Origin: Collinsella aerofaciens
GTDB lineage: Bacteria; Actinomycetota; Coriobacteriia; Coriobacteriales; Coriobacteriaceae
Direction: 5' to 3'
Assembly (NCBI RefSeq): GCF_015546965.1
Contig: NZ_JADMUF010000012.1
Span: 1 to 62,594, forward strand
Length of the DNA: 62,594 bases
Every line of letters starts with the position of its first letter. Position 1 is the first letter of the stretch. The notes below the pieces were generated by a model. It was given only the letters and a program-made list of their open reading frames with translations. It made no database searches and was not told the DNA's origin. Shown one piece after another: positions 47,669 to 57,540 of the stretch. The translations under genes and the position numbers were made by a program.

Positions 47669-47962
47669 ATGAAGGCTTATGAACTGCTGTTCTTTGTTGA
47701 CCCGTCGCTCGACCCCGAGACTCGTCTCGCTGTTATGAAGCGTATCGATACCACGATCGCTGAGGGCGCTGGCAAGGTCGACTCCGTTGACGAGTGGGGC
47801 AAGCGCAAGCTCGCCTACGAGATCAACGACCTCACCGATGGTGACTACACCCTCATCAACTTCCACGCAGATCCTACCCAGATTGCCGAGCTTGATCGCG
47901 TCCTGCGCATCACCGACGCTGTGGTCCGCCACATGATCGTCCGTCGCGACGACCAGGAGTAA
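47669..47962 (+). CDS. rpsF: 30S ribosomal protein S6
   Basis: 97 residues: MKAYELLFFVDPSLDPETRLAVMKRI, then WGKRKLAYEINDLTDGDYTLINF. The ATG at 47669 follows AGGAGGTG. First gene of rpsF-ssb-rpsR-rplI. S6 pairs with S18 in the platform of the small subunit. Confidence 0.97.
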   Translation: MKAYELLFFVDPSLDPETRLAVMKRIDTTIAEGAGKVDSVDEWGKRKLAYEINDLTDGDYTLINFHADPTQIAELDRVLRITDAVVRHMIVRRDDQE

Positions 47963-48010
47963 GACTGTCGTTTTGGACTGGGCTTGTGCCCCAAGAGGAA
48001 GTAGTGAGTT

Positions 48011-48463
48011 ATGAGCATCAATCGAGTGAACATCACCGGTAACCTCACCCGCGATCCCGAGCTGCGCGCCACCGCCGGCGGAACCCAGGTTCTGTCCTTT
48101 GGCGTCGCCGTGAACGATCGTCGCCGCAACGCGCAGACTGGCGAGTGGGAGGACTATCCCAACTTTGTCGACTGCACCATGTTCGGCACCCGCGCCGAGG
48201 CCGTGAGCCGTTTCCTGGCAAAGGGAAACAAGGTCGCGATCGAGGGCAAGCTGCGCTACAGCTCTTGGGAGCGCGACGGCCAGCGCCGGAGCAAGCTTGA
48301 GGTCATCGTCGATGAGATCGAGTTTATGAGCTCCCGTGGTGGCCAGGGTGGCTACGATCAGGGCGGTTACGCCCCCGCAGCTCCCGCGCCCGCAGCACGT
48401 CCTGCCGCACCGGTGGCTACGCCGCCCGCGGTCGACGTCTACGATGAGGACATCCCGTTCTAA
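48011..48463 (+). CDS. ssb: Single-stranded DNA-binding protein
   Basis: 150 residues. The OB fold begins SINRVNITGNLTRDPELR, with FVDCTMFGTRAEAVSRFLAKGNKVAIEGKLRYSSWE inside, then a Gly/Pro/Ala-rich tail and the acidic tip YDEDIPF, which is the docking site for partner proteins. A hairpin (GGCTTCGG/CCGAAGTT) lies between ssb and rpsR. Confidence 0.97.
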   Translation: MSINRVNITGNLTRDPELRATAGGTQVLSFGVAVNDRRRNAQTGEWEDYPNFVDCTMFGTRAEAVSRFLAKGNKVAIEGKLRYSSWERDGQRRSKLEVIVDEIEFMSSRGGQGGYDQGGYAPAAPAPAARPAAPVATPPAVDVYDEDIPF

Positions 48464-48535
48464 GGGTTGTTCACCTATTTTTGAGTGAGAGGCGGCTTCG
48501 GTTCGCCGAAGTTGCCAAATGAAAGGTATTTTGAC

Positions 48536-48802
48536 ATGGCTAATGATTTTTCTGCACGTCAGCCGCGTCGTAAGTACTGCCAGTTCTGCAAGGAGAACAC
48601 TGAGTTCATCGACTATAAGGACACTCAGCTTCTCCGTAAGTACATGACCGACCGTGGCAAGATCAAGCCCCGTCGCGTCACTGGCGCTTGCACGCAGCAT
48701 CAGCATGACATCGCCAACGCCATCAAGCGCGCCCGCGAGATGGCTCTCCTGCCGTACACCGTCCCCGTGGTTTCCTCTCGTGGCAACCGCGACCGCGGCT
48801 AA
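48536..48802 (+). CDS. rpsR: 30S ribosomal protein S18
   Basis: 88 residues: [44 protein letters not shown]. The four Cys/His positions (CxxC, C, H) suggest the zinc-binding form of S18. ATG at 48536 with AAAGG upstream. Confidence 0.96.
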   Translation: MANDFSARQPRRKYCQFCKENTEFIDYKDTQLLRKYMTDRGKIKPRRVTGACTQHQHDIANAIKRAREMALLPYTVPVVSSRGNRDRG

Positions 48803-48817
48803 GAAGGGAGACGCATC

Positions 48818-49357
48818 ATGAAGGTTATTCTTCTCGATGAGATCAAGGGCAAGGGCGGCGAGGGTGACGTCGTAGAGGTCGCTCAGGGTTACGCTGAGAA
48901 CTTCCTGTTCCCCAAGAAGCTCGCTGTTGCCGCCACCAAGGGCAACCTCAAGCAGCTTGACGAGCGTCGCAACAACATCGCCAAGCGCGAGGCCGTCCGT
49001 CTGGCTACCGCCAACGAGACCAAGGCTGCCTTCGAGGGCAAGACGGTCACCGTTGACGTCAAGGTCGGCGACGAGGGCATCCTCTTTGGCTCCGTTACCG
49101 CCGCTATGATCGCTGACGCCATCAAGGCTCAGCTCGGTATGGACATCGACCGCAAGCGCGTCGAGCTCGGTAAGCCCATCAAGGTTGCCGGTGCCCACAC
49201 CGTTGCCATCTCGCTGTACCGCGAGATCAAGGCTGAGGTTGTCGTTCTCGTCGGCGTTACCGCCGAGGAGCTCGCTGCCGAGGCTGAGGTCGAGGAGGCC
49301 GCTGAGGTCGCCGAGGCCGAGACCGCCGAGGTCGAGACTGAGGCTGCTGCCGAGTAG
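48818..49357 (+). CDS. rplI: 50S ribosomal protein L9
   Basis: 179 residues, longer than the usual ~150 because of an acidic Ala/Glu-rich C-terminal tail (about 150-179). The N-domain MKVILLDEIKGKGGEGDVVEVAQGYAENFLFPKKLA is standard. AAGGGAGACG precedes the ATG. Last gene of the operon. Confidence 0.96.
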   Translation: MKVILLDEIKGKGGEGDVVEVAQGYAENFLFPKKLAVAATKGNLKQLDERRNNIAKREAVRLATANETKAAFEGKTVTVDVKVGDEGILFGSVTAAMIADAIKAQLGMDIDRKRVELGKPIKVAGAHTVAISLYREIKAEVVVLVGVTAEELAAEAEVEEAAEVAEAETAEVETEAAAE

Positions 49358-49389
49358 CATTTGCTGCAACGCAACAATCTTGTTCTAAG

Positions 49390-49428
49390 AAGGGCGCTCT
49401 GGGAAACCAGGGCGCCCTTTTGTTTTTT
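49390..49428 (+). terminator. Terminator after rplI
   Basis: AAGGGCGCTCTGG pairs with CCAGGGCGCCCTT, followed by T-rich DNA. Confidence 0.92.
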
Positions 49429-49581
49429 GCGCTGAGTGAGTGTCATGGTGAACGTTGCGTCGAAGTCCTATATACAGGACCGTTCATCCGTTTGGTTCGG
49501 TGATGATTGGCGGCGCGCGGCGCGTTTTGGGACCGTGGCTGATACTATGGATGCTCGCAAGCGATATGAATGAGGATGCTC

Positions 49582-50973
49582 ATGGCATATGACGATAGGG
49601 AGACCGGGCTGACGGTTGAGGACCGCGGCTCAAAGTTGGGTCTTCCCCAAAACCAAGATGCAGAGGCCAATGTACTGGCCGCTATGCTGCTATCGCCCGA
49701 GGTGGTCGAAGAAGCCCAGGTCGAGCTGCAGCCCGATGACTTCTACCGGCCCATTCATAAGACCATCTATACCGCGATGGTCGATATGTACAACAGCCGC
49801 ATTCCCATCGACTCCATCTCGCTGATCGATTACCTGCGAAGCATCAACAAACTCGATGCCGTGGGCGGCGAAGCGTACATTTTGGAGTTGATGGGTCAGA
49901 CTCTGTCGCTCGTGAACTGGCAGCACCATGCCGCCATCGTTCGCCGCGATTCAATGCTGCGTGAGCTGATCGGCGCCACCAACGAGATCAACGCGCTGGC
50001 ATATAACGCCCCCACCGACACCAAAGAGGTCGTGGAGCTAGCCGAGAGCAAGCTGCTCAAGGTTACGGCGCGCGAGGTCAAGTCGAGCTACAAGACGTTG
50101 ACCGAGTTTATGGTCGAGGCCTATAACGAGGCCGAGGAAGTGTGCCAGGCCGGTGGCCAGGCTGCGGGCGTGCCCACGGGCTTTCCGTCGCTCGACCGCA
50201 TGCTCATGGGTTTTCGCGAGGGCCAGCTCATCATCATCGGCGCCCGTCCTGCTGTAGGTAAGACGTCGTTCGCTCTGAACCTGGCACTTAACGCTGCCGC
50301 TGCCGGTTATACCGTCGGCTTCTTCTCGCTGGAGATGTCGGGCAAGGAAATTGCCCAGCGTCTGATTTGCGCCTACGCCATGATCTCGATCAGTGACTTC
50401 CGCATGGGCCGCATTAGCCCCGAGCAGTGGGCCAATATCAATGAGGCCACGCAGACCTTGTCCAAGCTCGATATTCTGATTGACGATACGCCCGGCACCA
50501 CAGTGACCGAGATTCGCGCCAAGAGCCGCCGTATGCTCCATAACAAGGAGAAGGCAATCATCATCCTGGACTACCTGCAGCTGGTGAGTCCTCCGCCGGG
50601 ACGCCGCTCCGAGAGCCGTACCGTCGAGGTTTCGGAGATGTCGCGTGGTCTGAAGATCATGGCCAAGGAGCTCAAGATCCCGCTCATCGCGCTGTCACAG
50701 CTCTCGCGTCAGGTCGAATCCCGTACCGGCAAGCGCCCGCAGCTTTCCGACCTTCGTGAATCGGGCTCCATCGAGCAGGACGCCGATATTGTTATGTTCT
50801 TGGACCGCTCCGCCGACGAGGCCGAAGCCTCGCGCGACGATCGACCCGACGAGGGCGTTACGCGTATCGTCGTGGCCAAGAACCGTTCGGGCCCGATCGG
50901 CGACGTCGACCTGATGTTCCTGCCGGCATCCACCAAGTTCTATGAGCTTGATGGGGCACATGCCGAGGAGTAG
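49582..50973 (+). CDS. dnaB: Replicative DNA helicase DnaB
   Basis: RecA-fold hexameric helicase of the replication fork. 463 residues. N-terminal primase-interacting domain (PQNQDAEANVLAAMLLSPEVVEEA), RecA core with Walker A GARPAVGKTSFALN, FFSLEMSGKEIAQRL, and Walker B IIILDYLQL, then QLSRQVESR and the arginine-finger motif. No intein. Of three close ATGs, 49582 is preferred because GAGG lies seven bases upstream; the first is 49570. Likely loaded by the DciA-like protein at 34956. Confidence 0.95.
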   Translation: MAYDDRETGLTVEDRGSKLGLPQNQDAEANVLAAMLLSPEVVEEAQVELQPDDFYRPIHKTIYTAMVDMYNSRIPIDSISLIDYLRSINKLDAVGGEAYILELMGQTLSLVNWQHHAAIVRRDSMLRELIGATNEINALAYNAPTDTKEVVELAESKLLKVTAREVKSSYKTLTEFMVEAYNEAEEVCQAGGQAAGVPTGFPSLDRMLMGFREGQLIIIGARPAVGKTSFALNLALNAAAAGYTVGFFSLEMSGKEIAQRLICAYAMISISDFRMGRISPEQWANINEATQTLSKLDILIDDTPGTTVTEIRAKSRRMLHNKEKAIIILDYLQLVSPPPGRRSESRTVEVSEMSRGLKIMAKELKIPLIALSQLSRQVESRTGKRPQLSDLRESGSIEQDADIVMFLDRSADEAEASRDDRPDEGVTRIVVAKNRSGPIGDVDLMFLPASTKFYELDGAHAEE

Positions 50974-51057
50974 GACAGGCGCCCGTTGCACGGGTATACT
51001 AGGAATGTTTTGTGCTTCTGCGTGCCGGCATGGCGCGTAGACAGGCCATGAATGTAA

Positions 51058-52353
<1,296 letters not shown>

Positions 52354-52380
52354 TCGGTTTATACGGTTATTGCGATATAC

Positions 52381-52430
52381 CCCTTTGCAGCCCAGACGGG
52401 AGGCCGAGGGGCATATTTGCTTGCAAAGGG
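52381..52430 (+). other. Large hairpin between purA and purD
   Basis: CCCTTTGCA (52381-52389) pairs with TGCAAAGGG (52422-52430), enclosing a GC-rich centre. No T run. It could be a leader or weak attenuator of purD; no known purine riboswitch core was recognised. Confidence 0.35.
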
Positions 52431-52470
52431 CTCGCGTGGAGCGGGCCATTCATCCATAGAGGAGGCACCC

Positions 52471-53775
52471 TTGAAGGCGGACACTCAAACCATCGACATC
52501 CTGTTGTTGGGCAGCGGCGGCCGCGAGCATGCTTTGGCAGCCAAGCTCGCAGCATCACCGCGCGCCGGCAAGCTCTACATCGCGCCGGGTAACGGCGGCA
52601 CCGCGAGCTGCGGCGAGAACGTGGTTCTCGACGATTGCGATCCTGCGGCCGTGGCGGCGTTTGCCCAGAGCCATGGATGCGGACTCGTGGTGATTGGCCC
52701 CGAGGCTCCGCTCGTGGCGGGCGTGGCCGACGCCGTCCGCGCGGCGGGTATCCCGTGCTTTGGCCCGGGCGCCGAGGGTGCCCAGATGGAGGGCTCCAAG
52801 CTGTTCTCCAAGCAGCTCATGGAGCGTGCGAACATCCCGACGGCCGCCTACGGCTCGTTTACCGATGAGGCTTCGGCTCTCGCCTACGTGCGCGAGCAGG
52901 GCGCTCCGCTGGTCGTGAAGGCTGACGGCCTTGCCGCAGGCAAGGGCGTTATTGTGGCAACCGAGCTTTCGCAGGCTGAGGAGGCTGTGCGTGAGTGCTT
53001 TGGCGGCACCTTTGGCGATGCCGGCAACACCGTGGTTATCGAGGAGATGCTCGTTGGTCCCGAGTGCTCGCTGCTGGCCTTTACTGACGGCAAGACCGTG
53101 CGCCCCATGGCTACCTCGCAGGACCACAAGCGCGCGCTCGAGGGCGACAAGGGCCCCAACACCGGCGGCATGGGCGTCTACAGCCCGGTGCCCATCGTGA
53201 CTGACGAGGAGCACGCCACCATGGTGAAGGTCATGGAGCAGACCGTGGCCGAGCTCGCTGCCGAGGGTATCGACTACCGCGGATGCCTGTATGGCGGCTT
53301 TATGCTCACCCCCGCCGGCCCCAAGGTACTGGAGTTCAACGCCCGCTTTGGCGACCCCGAGACGCAGGTCGTGCTCCCGCGCCTTAAGAACGACCTGGTT
53401 GAGGTCATGCTTGCCTGCGCCAACTGCGAGCTCGATCAGATTGAGCTCGACTGGCGTGACGAGTGGGCCGTGGCCGTTGTCCTGACGAGCGCGGGCTATC
53501 CCGGCAGCTACGAGAAGGGCAAGGTCATCACCGGTATTGAGGATGCCGAGGCCATGGAGAACGTGACCGTGTACCACGCGGGCACTGCCGTGGTGGACGG
53601 CCAGCTCGTGACCAATGGTGGCCGCGTGCTTGCCGTGACCGCTCTGGGCGACACGTTCGAGAACGCTCGCAACCTTGCCTACGAGGCCTGCGAGAAGATT
53701 GATTTTGAGGGCAAGACCCTGCGTCGCGACATCGGCCTGCGCGCGCTGCGCGGTCGCGACGCCTGGGATGCCTAA
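52471..53775 (+). CDS. purD: Phosphoribosylamine--glycine ligase
   Basis: ATP-grasp enzyme of purine synthesis step 2. 434 residues. ILLLGSGGREHALAAKLAAS at the N-terminus, VVKADGLAAGKGVIVA for ATP binding, DHKRALEGDKGPNTGGMG, and the signature EFNARFGDPETQ. The start is TTG at 52471 (LKADTQ), behind GAGGAGG; the frame extends upstream without a ribosome site. Confidence 0.95.
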   Translation: MKADTQTIDILLLGSGGREHALAAKLAASPRAGKLYIAPGNGGTASCGENVVLDDCDPAAVAAFAQSHGCGLVVIGPEAPLVAGVADAVRAAGIPCFGPGAEGAQMEGSKLFSKQLMERANIPTAAYGSFTDEASALAYVREQGAPLVVKADGLAAGKGVIVATELSQAEEAVRECFGGTFGDAGNTVVIEEMLVGPECSLLAFTDGKTVRPMATSQDHKRALEGDKGPNTGGMGVYSPVPIVTDEEHATMVKVMEQTVAELAAEGIDYRGCLYGGFMLTPAGPKVLEFNARFGDPETQVVLPRLKNDLVEVMLACANCELDQIELDWRDEWAVAVVLTSAGYPGSYEKGKVITGIEDAEAMENVTVYHAGTAVVDGQLVTNGGRVLAVTALGDTFENARNLAYEACEKIDFEGKTLRRDIGLRALRGRDAWDA

Positions 53776-53796
53776 AATCCGAGAGGAATGAGACGG

Positions 53797-54492
53797 ATGG
53801 ACGAGAAGAACGAAGAGCTCGTGGACGCGCAGATCGTCGAAGAGGACAGCCGCGTGTATGGGCACGCCGAGGGCGAGCCTGGTGGCGAGGTCGCTGACGA
53901 GCCGGCACTGGTGCTGGGCGACGATGACCCGCACGATGCCGAGCTGCACGAGAAGATTCTTTCGGAGGAGTGCGCCTGGAAGGGCAAGATCCTCGACGTC
54001 CACCGTCTTGAGGTTGAGCTGCCCAACGGTCACCGCAGCGCCCGCGATATCGTTCGCCATCCGGGTGCGGCGGCCGTTGTGGCGCTGACCGAGAGCGGCA
54101 AGATCGTACTGGTGCGTCAGTACCGCACCGCCATCGACCGCGTGACGGTCGAGATTCCCGCCGGCAAGCTTGATCCGGGCGAAGATCCGCTCGATTGCGC
54201 TAAGCGCGAGCTGCACGAGGAGACGGGCTTTAGGGCTGGTCGTATTCGCTTTTTGACGTCGATTGTCACGTCCTGCGGTTTTTGCGATGAGATCATTCAT
54301 ATCTACCTGGCCACCAAGCTCGAGTTCGACGCGCCCAACCCCGATGATGACGAGTTTGTCAACGTGGACCTGGTGCCGCTGCACGAGCTGATCGACGCCG
54401 TGCTCGACGGCAAGATCGAAGACGCCAAGACCGTCGTAGGCGCCTTGGCCTGCGATAGCATCGCGCACCGCTTGGGCGGAGCCGAGCTGTAA
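53797..54492 (+). CDS. Nudix hydrolase, ADP-ribose pyrophosphatase type
   Basis: 231 residues. The Nudix box reads GEDPLDCAKRELHEETGF, flanked by IVLVRQYRTAIDRVTVEIPAGKLD, which is the ADP-sugar pyrophosphatase pattern. The first ~60 residues are acidic and unlike the family, probably a disordered extension. The ATG at 53797 lies nine bases after AGAGGA. A 12-bp hairpin (54504-54515/54532-54543) follows. Confidence 0.88.
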   Translation: MDEKNEELVDAQIVEEDSRVYGHAEGEPGGEVADEPALVLGDDDPHDAELHEKILSEECAWKGKILDVHRLEVELPNGHRSARDIVRHPGAAAVVALTESGKIVLVRQYRTAIDRVTVEIPAGKLDPGEDPLDCAKRELHEETGFRAGRIRFLTSIVTSCGFCDEIIHIYLATKLEFDAPNPDDDEFVNVDLVPLHELIDAVLDGKIEDAKTVVGALACDSIAHRLGGAEL

Positions 54493-54503
54493 CGAGTGGG
54501 GAT

Positions 54504-54543
54504 AGCCCTGGGACAAGTACTACTGATTGCTTTGTCCCAGGGC
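54504..54543 (+). terminator. Hairpin after the Nudix gene
   Basis: GCCCTGGGACAA pairs with TTGTCCCAGGGC perfectly. The T run is poor, so it is only a possible terminator. Confidence 0.55.
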
Positions 54544-54574
54544 CTTACGTTGCTGATATTTCTTTGAGGATCAC

Positions 54575-56347
54575 ATGCTGAAAAGGTTTTTGTCTTATTA
54601 CAAGCCCCAGATGGGGCTTTTTGTTGCTGATACTGTTTGTGCTCTGGTGCTTGCTGCCATTGACCTTGCGTTTCCCATTATTCTGCGCAATTTGACCGGT
54701 GGGCTGTTTACTCAGGGTCAGGCTGCCATTATGCAGGCGCTCGGCATGATCGCGGTGGGCTTGGTGTTGATGTATGCCGTCCGCTGCGCCTGCCGCTACT
54801 TTGTGAGCTATTGGGGTCACGTGATGGGCGCGCGCATGGAGTCCAAGATGCGCGAGGACCTGTTCGACCAGTATGAGCGCTTTAGCTTTGCGTACTTCGA
54901 CCGCAACAGCTCGGGCGACATGATGAGCCGCGTGGTCAACGACCTGTTCGATATCTGCGAGGCGGCGCACCACGTGCCCGAGTGGATCATCATCTGCGGC
55001 ATCGAGATTATCGGCTCGTTTGTGATTCTCTTTACCATCGCCCCGGTGCTGGCGCTCGCCATGGCCGTGGTGACGGCGGCGTTTGCGGTCATCATGTTTT
55101 GGCAGAACATGCGCATGCGCGAGGTCTTTAGCGACAACCGCAAAAAAATCAGCGGCATCAATGCGCAGCTGCAGGATTCGCTGGCGGGCATGCGCGTGGT
55201 CAAGAGCTTTGCCAATGAGGAGACCGAACGCTTCAAGTTCCGCGCCTCCAACAATCGCTATCTTTCGTCCAAGGAGAACATGTATCACGCCATGGGCGTC
55301 TATACCGCGACGTATGGCCTGCTCTCGGGTGTGCTCTATGTGATCGTGGTGCTGCTGGGCGGCTGGCTGGTCGCCCAGGGACAGCTGCAGGCGGTCGATA
55401 TGGCGACCTTCGCGCTCTACATTTCGCTGTTCTGCACGCCGCTCGAGACACTCGTCAATTCGGCCGAAACGTATCAGAAGGCTATCGCCGGCTTTAAGCG
55501 TATGGACGAGGTGCTCTCGACCGCGCCGGATATCCAGGACAAGCCGGGCGCCACGGATCTGCAGGTGACTGCCGGCGCCGTGGAGTATCACGACGTGTGC
55601 TTTAACTACGAGGATGTTGAGCTGGGCGAGGGCGATGCCGACGAGCGTCCCGTTATCGACCATATGGACCTGTCCATCAAGCCCGGGCAGACCATCGCTT
55701 TGGTTGGCCCTTCGGGCGGTGGCAAGTCCACGACCTGTTCGCTGCTGCCGCGCTTTTATGACGTGGCTGCCGGATCCATTAGCATCGACGGTCAGGACGT
55801 GCGCGATGTGACGCAGCAGAGCTTGCGCCGCGCCATCGGCCTGGTGCAGCAGGATGTCTATCTGTTTGACGGTACGATTGGCGAGAACATCGCCTACGGC
55901 AAGCCGGGCGCCACAGCGGAAGAGATCGCCGAGGCCGCCCGTCGCGCCAACATCGATGCCTTTATCGAGTCGCTTCCACAGGGCTACGACACCGTGGTGG
56001 GCGAGCGTGGCGGCCGTCTTTCGGGCGGACAGAAGCAGCGTGTTGCCATCGCGCGCGTGTTTCTCAAGAACCCCAAGATCCTGATCTTGGACGAGGCGAC
56101 GAGTGCTTTGGATAACGAGAGCGAGGAGGCGGTCCAGGAGTCGCTCGAAGAGCTGGCACGCGGCCGTACCACAATCATCATCGCCCACCGTCTTTCGACC
56201 ATTAAGCATGCTGACGAGATTGCGACCGTTGAGCATGGTCGCGTTGTGGAACGTGGCACGCATGAACAGCTTCTCGCCCGTGGCGGCACCTATGCCCGTT
56301 ACTATCGAATGCAGTTCGAAGGTGCGCGTGCGCACGAGCTCGACTGA
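54575..56347 (+). CDS. ABC exporter, permease-ATPase half transporter
   Basis: 590 residues. Six membrane helices (about 10-300), with the coupling region RFSFAYFDRNSSGDMMSRVVND typical of MsbA/LmrA-type exporters, then the nucleotide-binding domain: Walker A GPSGGGKST, Q-loop LVQQDVYLFDGT, signature LSGGQKQRVAIAR, Walker B ILILDEATSALD, H-loop IAHRLST. It should act as a homodimer, because no partner half transporter lies nearby. The substrate (lipid, drug or peptide) is not predictable. Confidence 0.93.
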   Translation: MLKRFLSYYKPQMGLFVADTVCALVLAAIDLAFPIILRNLTGGLFTQGQAAIMQALGMIAVGLVLMYAVRCACRYFVSYWGHVMGARMESKMREDLFDQYERFSFAYFDRNSSGDMMSRVVNDLFDICEAAHHVPEWIIICGIEIIGSFVILFTIAPVLALAMAVVTAAFAVIMFWQNMRMREVFSDNRKKISGINAQLQDSLAGMRVVKSFANEETERFKFRASNNRYLSSKENMYHAMGVYTATYGLLSGVLYVIVVLLGGWLVAQGQLQAVDMATFALYISLFCTPLETLVNSAETYQKAIAGFKRMDEVLSTAPDIQDKPGATDLQVTAGAVEYHDVCFNYEDVELGEGDADERPVIDHMDLSIKPGQTIALVGPSGGGKSTTCSLLPRFYDVAAGSISIDGQDVRDVTQQSLRRAIGLVQQDVYLFDGTIGENIAYGKPGATAEEIAEAARRANIDAFIESLPQGYDTVVGERGGRLSGGQKQRVAIARVFLKNPKILILDEATSALDNESEEAVQESLEELARGRTTIIIAHRLSTIKHADEIATVEHGRVVERGTHEQLLARGGTYARYYRMQFEGARAHELD

Positions 56348-56366
56348 TTGATATGACAGGAAGTTT

Positions 56367-57332
56367 ATGGCTGACAAGAACCCTTTGACTCCGGAAGAAG
56401 TGACGGAGTTATTCTCCGAAATCGATGCATCCGGTGTCTTGGATCCCACGCTTGCCAAAAAGCGAACCGAGCGCATGCGTGAGAAGGAGGCTGCGGCCAA
56501 GCGCGGTGACAAAGCTGCGCTAGCGCAGCTGCGCAGCGAGGACCGCGCGAGCCAGGCAAAACATATCGACCCGCTGTCCGAGGACGATCCTTCGGGTTCG
56601 CAGGTGAGCCATACCATTACGAAGACCGCGATGGCCGTGGTCATTGGTATTTTGGTGCTGATCGTGGGCATGCAGGTTGGCTACGGCGTGATGCGTCGTC
56701 TGAACACCGCCAACCTGTCCGAGAGCGTTTCGGTCGATACCGTTTCGACGGCGCTGAAGGGCGGCCTTGAGTGGGGCAACGGCTTTACGCAGTTCCCGCT
56801 CGACTTTACCGTCGATGAAGCCGATGAGCGTACGGGCACGGTCGAGGTGACGGTGTTGGACACATCGTCTGCCAACGAGCTCGAGCTGCTGTCCAACGGG
56901 CAGATTCAGGCCGCGGCGCTTGCGACCAACGCGCTGCTTAACGATAAAATCGACCGCGTGGTGTATAACGTTCACGCCTATATCGACGAGGATAGCAACA
57001 TTCAGCACGATTCCTTCTTTGGCATGTTTCCCGCCCAGGGCCACCAGAGCGCCATCCTGACGTTCGTGTGGACCAAGAGCTCATCCAACGCCACGAATAT
57101 CGACTGGAAGATGCGCATCGTGAGTATGGATGACACCATCGCCGAGCGCATTCAAAAACAGGTGAACTCGGTGTCGTCGTTGATTGAGGACCAGGTGGTG
57201 AGCCAGACCAAGATTGACGAGGAAAAGGACGAACGTGACCTGGAACATCGTCTGCATGGCCGCGAGATTTTCCGCGGCGGCAAGCCCGATCGCTCACCGT
57301 CCGATCTGCTGGAACAGGACAAGAAAAAGTAA
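56367..57332 (+). CDS. Single-pass membrane protein, function unknown
   Basis: 321 residues. A charged cytoplasmic N-terminus (about 1-85), one membrane helix (about 87-108, AMAVVIGILVLIVGMQVGYGVM), then an extracellular domain of about 170 residues, ending in a long charged helix. 19 bases after the ABC exporter, probably cotranscribed. No family was recognised. Confidence 0.7.
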   Translation: MADKNPLTPEEVTELFSEIDASGVLDPTLAKKRTERMREKEAAAKRGDKAALAQLRSEDRASQAKHIDPLSEDDPSGSQVSHTITKTAMAVVIGILVLIVGMQVGYGVMRRLNTANLSESVSVDTVSTALKGGLEWGNGFTQFPLDFTVDEADERTGTVEVTVLDTSSANELELLSNGQIQAAALATNALLNDKIDRVVYNVHAYIDEDSNIQHDSFFGMFPAQGHQSAILTFVWTKSSSNATNIDWKMRIVSMDDTIAERIQKQVNSVSSLIEDQVVSQTKIDEEKDERDLEHRLHGREIFRGGKPDRSPSDLLEQDKKK

Positions 57333-57338
57333 GAGGCC

Positions 57339-57379
57339 ATCATCCCGCGTGAGCCACAGGCCCACGCGGGATGATTTTT
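57339..57379 (+). terminator. Terminator before the carA leader
   Basis: ATCATCCCGCGTG (57339-57351) pairs with CACGCGGGATGAT (57363-57375), followed by TTTTC. Confidence 0.92.
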
Positions 57380-57504
57380 CTGGGACGGGGATTAAAAAAT
57401 CATTATGCATAGAAAGTCATAATTATCATTTCGTAAACATTTCGATGAAATTAACGCCATGAGGCATGCTTGCGGTTACAATACCGCGAGGCCTAACTAC
57501 ACAC

Positions 57505-57536
57505 CTTTAAGCCGGTCCTGTGAGACCGGGAAGGAG
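57505..57536 (+). promoter_or_regulatory. PyrR-type RNA element in the carA leader
   Basis: CCGGTC (57512-57517) and GACCGG (57524-57529) form a short stem whose loop lies in GGTCCTGTGAGACC, the pattern of the PyrR-binding loop in pyrimidine leaders. The ribosome site AAGGAG begins two bases after the stem. Binding of PyrR with UMP would therefore be expected to hide or expose the ribosome site, that is, translational control. No pyrR gene lies in the window. Confidence 0.7.
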
Positions 57537-57540
57537 AATT

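Noticed and set aside
52555-54516. 653-codon minus-strand frame opposite purD and the Nudix gene
   Set aside because: It is antisense to well-supported genes and resembles no protein family.
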